NCBI GenBank assembly: GCA_002708905.1
Contig: PAPM01000011.1
Coordinates: forward strand, 1-64,000
Length of the DNA: 64,000 bases
Reading direction: 5' to 3'
From: Pseudomonadales bacterium
GTDB lineage: Bacteria > Pseudomonadota > Gammaproteobacteria > Pseudomonadales > Ketobacteraceae
The notes below the pieces were generated by a model. That model ran no database searches. It saw nothing but the letters and a program-made list of their open reading frames with translations, and was not told where the DNA came from. Made by a program: the position numbers and the translations under genes. Of this stretch, positions 59,961-64,000 are shown piece after piece. Position 1 is the stretch's first letter; the number at the start of each line of letters is the position of its first letter.

Positions 59961-62171
59961 ATGCGTGTGTTGAAGTGGATTGGGCTGGCGTTGGGTGGAT
60001 TGTTGCTCCTGATCTTATTGGCTGTCCTGGTCATTCGATTCCTCATTGACCCCAATGATTTCAAGGGCCAGATCTCTGCCCTGGTGAAGGACGCCAGTGG
60101 CTATGAGCTGGGGTTAGAAGGCGATCTGGGCTGGAGTTTCTACCCGGTATTGGGCTTTGAATCCAGCAACGTCACGTTGGCCGCCCAGCTCAACAAACCA
60201 TTTCTGACCATCCAGAATCTCGCCATCGGTATCCAGGTTATGCCTCTGTTTTCCGGGCAGCTGAATGTGGACCAACTGCAGGTTGATGGCGTGGACGTAC
60301 AGCTACTGGTGGATGCCGGTGGCAGCAACAACTGGACGGTGGAGTCAGCCAGCACTGTTACGGCCAAAGCGAAACAACAGGAACAAACGGCATCCTCATC
60401 GGCAGGTGCAGCAACCGAACCTGCGGCGGAGCTGCCTGAAATCTCCATTCCTTTGGTGCGGATACTGAATGCCAACGTCCGCTACCAGGACCAGCAGGCG
60501 AAATCCGATACCAGTGTTGCCATCAAGCGTTTGGAATTGCGCCATGTGCAGTTGCAGGAGCCCATCGACGTTTTGTTGGAACTCGCGTTGGCACAGGCGG
60601 ATGGCCCAACCGTTGACCTGGTGCTGAATGGTGCATTGTCCGCCGACCTGGAGCAACAGGTATTCAAAGTCACACCCCTTCAGTTGCAAGCCACTATCCA
60701 GGATACGCTGCCGAATCCCATCACGGTTAACCTGGAGTCCCAGGTGTTGGTGGACCTTGGGGCCGACCGCGCTGAACTGACCATTACCCAATTGCAAATG
60801 GCGGATGTCGTGGTCAACGGTGCGATCAACGTTGCGGCGCTGACAACGGAACCCCGCTTTGAGGGCAAGTTGAATTCCAAACCCATCAACTTGCCCAGGT
60901 TGGTGTCTGCTTTGGCGCTGGAATTGCCGGAGCCGTCCAATAAAGACGTGATGAAAACGGCCAGTTTCCAGTTGGCATTTAACGGCAATACCCAGCAACT
61001 CAACGTACCTTCGTTCCGGTTGCAACTGGATCAAAGCAACCTGAGCGGCACCTTGGGGGTGAATGATTTCAGCTCCCAGGCGATCAGCTTTGATCTGGCG
61101 TTGGATCAGATTAACGTTGATGACTATTTGCCCGAGCCTGCAGAAGAAAACACGTTGGCATCCTCGGCGCCTGCCGGGACCCAAACTGATAATGAGTCAA
61201 CATTGATTCCGGTGGAGGCTCTGCGTCCGCTGAATCTTAATGGCCGGTTCAAGGCGAGCAAGGTCACCCTGGAGCAGACCCTGATTGAAAACATCGTTCT
61301 GGTGGTGACGGCCCGTAATGGTGTGCTTACGGTAAAGGAATTGAAAGCAGACTTGTTGGAAGGCTCTGTGGATGGCGAGCTGAGCCTGGATGCCCGCACG
61401 GATCAGCCCACCATGAAATCGGACATTAAAGTGAATGGCATTGAACTGACGCAAATCTCCTCGCGGTTTATGACCGATTCACTGTTGTCGGGCAAGGCTT
61501 CCTTCGCGATGGATGCCAATGCCAAGGGCAATACGGTGGATGAACTGCTGAGGTCTGCACTGGGTCAGATGAACCTGAAACTTGATGACGGTGTTTTGCA
61601 CGGCATTAACCTGAACGCGATCGTGGTGGATGCGTTGAAGAGTCAGCTTTCCACGGTTGAATATCTGTATCCGAATTATCAGGAAAAGTTACCCCGGCAG
61701 CTGCGGGAGGACACCGAGATCAGTAAACTGCTGGCGGACGCCAAAGTGGAGAACGGACACCTCATCATGCCGAACTTTGAGTTCTTTACCGGCGACAGCG
61801 GTATTGATGCCAGCGGTAAAATTGATTTGCTCAATCAGGGATTTGATTATGATTTTGGAGTGGTGTTGTCAGCGCTGGAACGCAATAAATACCTTAAAGG
61901 CACCCGCTGGCCGATCCATTGCGAGGGGGCGTTAGCCAGCTCACCTGCGGACTGGTGCGGCCCTGATACCAAAGCCATGGGGGTCATTCTGAAGAAGGCC
62001 GCCGGTAATGCATTGAAAGATAAAAGCGCTGCGGAGCTGGGGGAAAAAATCGGCTTGGAAGCTGAGGATCAGGCCGAGCTGAAAGATGAGGTAAAACAGA
62101 AGCTGGAAGCAGAGGAAGACCGCGCCAAGAAAAAACTTCAGGAAAAACTGAATAAGTGGCTAAGCAAGTAA
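59961..62171 (+). CDS. AsmA family protein
   Basis: The protein has 736 residues from ATG 59961; AGGG lies 11 nt upstream. One membrane helix near 6-28 (IGLALGGLLLLILLAVLVIRF) is followed by LIDPNDFKGQISALVKDASG and GYELGLEGDLGWSFYPVLG, the usual AsmA start, then a long beta-rich periplasmic body. A C-terminal AsmA region (GVLHGINLNAIVVDALKSQL near 551) and a charged helical tail (EVKQKLEAEEDRAKKKLQEK) close it. AsmA-like proteins form bridges that carry phospholipids to the outer membrane. Confidence 0.92.
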   Translation: MRVLKWIGLALGGLLLLILLAVLVIRFLIDPNDFKGQISALVKDASGYELGLEGDLGWSFYPVLGFESSNVTLAAQLNKPFLTIQNLAIGIQVMPLFSGQLNVDQLQVDGVDVQLLVDAGGSNNWTVESASTVTAKAKQQEQTASSSAGAATEPAAELPEISIPLVRILNANVRYQDQQAKSDTSVAIKRLELRHVQLQEPIDVLLELALAQADGPTVDLVLNGALSADLEQQVFKVTPLQLQATIQDTLPNPITVNLESQVLVDLGADRAELTITQLQMADVVVNGAINVAALTTEPRFEGKLNSKPINLPRLVSALALELPEPSNKDVMKTASFQLAFNGNTQQLNVPSFRLQLDQSNLSGTLGVNDFSSQAISFDLALDQINVDDYLPEPAEENTLASSAPAGTQTDNESTLIPVEALRPLNLNGRFKASKVTLEQTLIENIVLVVTARNGVLTVKELKADLLEGSVDGELSLDARTDQPTMKSDIKVNGIELTQISSRFMTDSLLSGKASFAMDANAKGNTVDELLRSALGQMNLKLDDGVLHGINLNAIVVDALKSQLSTVEYLYPNYQEKLPRQLREDTEISKLLADAKVENGHLIMPNFEFFTGDSGIDASGKIDLLNQGFDYDFGVVLSALERNKYLKGTRWPIHCEGALASSPADWCGPDTKAMGVILKKAAGNALKDKSAAELGEKIGLEAEDQAELKDEVKQKLEAEEDRAKKKLQEKLNKWLSK

Positions 62172-62192
62172 CCGGCTTGCACAGGCAATAAA

Positions 62193-62214
62193 AAAGCCCG
62201 CTTCTGCGGGCTTT
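62193..62214. terminator. bidirectional terminator
   Basis: AAAGCCCGC and GCGGGCTTT pair around TTCT. The plus side continues TCTTCTT for the AsmA gene, and the minus side continues with T and A (TTTTTTATTG) for the converging GMC gene. Confidence 0.92.
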
Positions 62215-62238
62215 CTTCTTAACACTCCACCGAATCCA

Positions 62239-63813
62239 TCAGCACAGACGCGGTATCAGGTTCGCCATGATTCGCTCTGCATTGGCCGCAATGGTCAGGG
62301 ATGGATTGGATGCGGCGGTGGCACCCGGCATCAACGCGCCGTCCATCACGAACAGGTTTGGCTGGCCGAACACTTCACCGGTTTCAGTGTCCGTGGCTTC
62401 ACCCATGGTAGCGCCACCCAGAGGGTGCCACATGGTTGGGCGTCCCATGGCGGTGTCGGGTAACGGCATACCACCACTGAAGGCGCTTAATTTCATCAGG
62501 CTTTCCATATGCGCCTGGCGCGCAAAATTATTATCGTCCATCGGCCAATTGATAAAGGCTTTGTCGGTTTCCGGTACATAGCTGATGCTGCCGAATTGGT
62601 CCGGTGCACACATGGCCATTTGCAACTGCGTCGGCGGCTGACCTGGCGCCGAGTTGGCGGGTGAGTGCATAAAGCCAACCGGTTTGATGGAGTTGTTGAA
62701 ATCCCAGGCGGCAATACTCGGTGGTCCGCCCTGAACCGGGCCAAGGTCATCCTGCACACCAATACGCGCCATCAGTTCATCACCGTTGGCGGCCCAGTTC
62801 TGACCGATCTGGTCATTAATACCTTTCAGATCACCCATTGCCTTGGCTTTCAACAGCAGTCGTGATGTGTTGATGGAGCCGGCCGCCATAAACAGATACT
62901 CGCAGCCGATGATGTGATTCATCAGCACATTGCCCTCCGGGTCCAGAACTTCGCAATGAACGATGTAGGGGCCTTTACGACCGAATTGGGTAATGGATTT
63001 AACGTTATGCAGAGTGTGGACGGAAACGTTGCCGGTGGCTTCCGCATCGGCAATATAGTTTTTATCCAGGGTATTTTTGGCGCCGCTGTTACAGCTGAAG
63101 ACATATTCCCCGATTGAGGCGGCATAGGGGAGCTCACCGGTCAGCTCTTTGCGAATGATGTTCCAGTTAAAGCCAACGTCGCTTTTCTTCACCGTAAAGC
63201 CCGCGCTGGTCGCATTCTTGATGAACGCCTGCTTCGCCTTGTAGAACGGGGTTGCCAGAATATCATCGGGCACCGGTCCGCCGCTTACCTGGGCCAATAC
63301 TTTGGGATAGAACTCACTGGCCATCTCCCCATAATCAATGTAGGGGAACATGGGTGAGAATATTTCCTCTCTCGGTTGCAGCAGTACGCCGCCGTAGACC
63401 AACGAACCACCACCCAGACCGGCACCGACCACCGAATCCACTGTATCCCCTGCAATGCGCTCTAGCATGCCGGTGTAGCGGTTTACAGGAATCTGGCCGG
63501 AAGGCGCATCAAAGTCGCTCAGCCAGGTGGTCCGGCCGTCGCCCTGCACCATGGTTTGCAGGGTGGGGTAACTGTCAGGGCCGTTGTAGGACCAACGCAG
63601 TCCACGTTCGATGAGGGCGGTCGAGAAGCCGGCTTGTCCGAGTCTCAGGGCGGCTACGGAACCACCAAACCCGGAACCGATTACGGCGGCTTTCTTGGCA
63701 GAGCGTACTGTCGGGATGTCGCCACCGCAGCCTACTGTAGCGGTGATGCTGGTGGCAGCCGCAGCGTAAACACTGCTTTTAATAAATTTACGGCGAGAAA
63801 AGTTGTTCTTCAT
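62239..63813 (-). CDS. Tat-exported GMC oxidoreductase, cholesterol-oxidase-like
   Basis: The protein has 524 residues. The N terminus has a twin-arginine signal (SRRKFIKSS) and a lipobox-like TATVGCGG near 29, so it may be a Tat-exported lipoprotein. The FAD site is GSGFGGSVAALRLGQAGF near 47-64. VVGAGLGGGSLVYGGVLLQP near 125 and the C-terminal HPLGGATMG near 463, NLFVMDGALMPGATAASNPS, are GMC/cholesterol oxidase features. It probably oxidises an alcohol group on a sterol or similar lipid in the periplasm. AGAGG precedes the ATG. It converges on the AsmA gene. Confidence 0.88.
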   Translation of the reverse strand: MKNNFSRRKFIKSSVYAAAATSITATVGCGGDIPTVRSAKKAAVIGSGFGGSVAALRLGQAGFSTALIERGLRWSYNGPDSYPTLQTMVQGDGRTTWLSDFDAPSGQIPVNRYTGMLERIAGDTVDSVVGAGLGGGSLVYGGVLLQPREEIFSPMFPYIDYGEMASEFYPKVLAQVSGGPVPDDILATPFYKAKQAFIKNATSAGFTVKKSDVGFNWNIIRKELTGELPYAASIGEYVFSCNSGAKNTLDKNYIADAEATGNVSVHTLHNVKSITQFGRKGPYIVHCEVLDPEGNVLMNHIIGCEYLFMAAGSINTSRLLLKAKAMGDLKGINDQIGQNWAANGDELMARIGVQDDLGPVQGGPPSIAAWDFNNSIKPVGFMHSPANSAPGQPPTQLQMAMCAPDQFGSISYVPETDKAFINWPMDDNNFARQAHMESLMKLSAFSGGMPLPDTAMGRPTMWHPLGGATMGEATDTETGEVFGQPNLFVMDGALMPGATAASNPSLTIAANAERIMANLIPRLC

Positions 63814-64000
63814 TGGTCGGCCTCTTACTTCTTTGGAGTGTTCTTGTTTTCAATGCGCAATTTTCTTGTGCATGAATGGCGAGCGGGGGTGAATGGCCCG
63901 CCGGCTCAAAAATTCTTTTTGATCAAATTATGGTCAACGATACTGTTAGAAAGAGTGGTAGTGACAACGCATCCTGTCAAAGTTGATCGTCGTGACGAAA
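63814..64000. other. upstream region of the GMC gene
   Basis: This last stretch holds the promoter and ribosome binding site region of the minus-strand GMC gene and has no convincing reading frame. A TTGACC on the minus strand near 63935 could be a -35, but I see no good -10 at the right distance. Confidence 0.4.

Overview
The window looks like chromosome from a heterotrophic, lipid-degrading gammaproteobacterium. The core gene order resembles that of Pseudomonas and its relatives (valS-holC-pepA facing lptFG; queA-tgt-yajC-secDF; suhB facing trmJ-cysE-iscR-iscS; ndk-rlmN-pilW-rodZ-ispG-hisS-yfgM-bamB-der; xseA). The accessory genes (lipoprotein lipases, acyl-CoA dehydrogenase, SDRs, a cholesterol-oxidase-like GMC enzyme) would suit an Alcanivorax- or Ketobacter-like organism. 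That placement is inference from gene order and content, not a database result.

Layout. Positions 1-363 hold a cluster of short hairpins and a strong terminator. Positions 364-6047 hold the most unusual locus: a thiamine-diphosphate enzyme of the acetolactate synthase family, translationally coupled to two diverged citrate-synthase-fold proteins that lack the usual catalytic residues, followed by a TonB-dependent receptor. From 6080 to 12256 there is a GT-C-like membrane protein, a TetR regulator, a pseudo-receiver protein, a DUF1653 protein and a 7TM sensor with a degenerate GGDEF domain. From 12258 to 22025 come DUF1853, a rhombosortase-type protease, valS, an unknown acidic protein, holC, pepA and divergent lptFG. 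From 22036 to 28166 come an RDD protein, tRNA-Leu(CAA), queA, tgt, yajC and secDF.

Positions 28287-42349 carry a 45-codon small gene, suhB and the long housekeeping block trmJ to der. The isc operon is short here: iscR and iscS are followed directly by ndk, with no iscU, iscA, hscBA or fdx. A 19-codon leader ORF with a good ribosome binding site overlaps the iscR start. Positions 42442-48846 hold a class II aldolase, a DUF2914 protein, an MMPL/RND transporter, a GcvA-like LysR regulator and xseA.

Positions 49127-63813 form a lipid-metabolism island. It has two tandem paralogous lipoprotein lipases, a 36-codon small gene with its own terminator, and a minus-strand operon SDR / histidine phosphatase / APH-type kinase / SDR / ACAD10-11-like acyl-CoA dehydrogenase with a divergent LysR regulator. 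After it come a lipoprotein of unknown role, a DUF1353 protein, an AsmA-family protein and a GMC oxidoreductase. The kinase-dehydrogenase pairing suggests breakdown of 4-hydroxy fatty acids through phosphorylated acyl-CoA.

No rRNA, CRISPR array, complete insertion sequence or prophage was seen. Starts were refined by eye from ribosome binding sites and family habits; residue numbers follow the starts given here.
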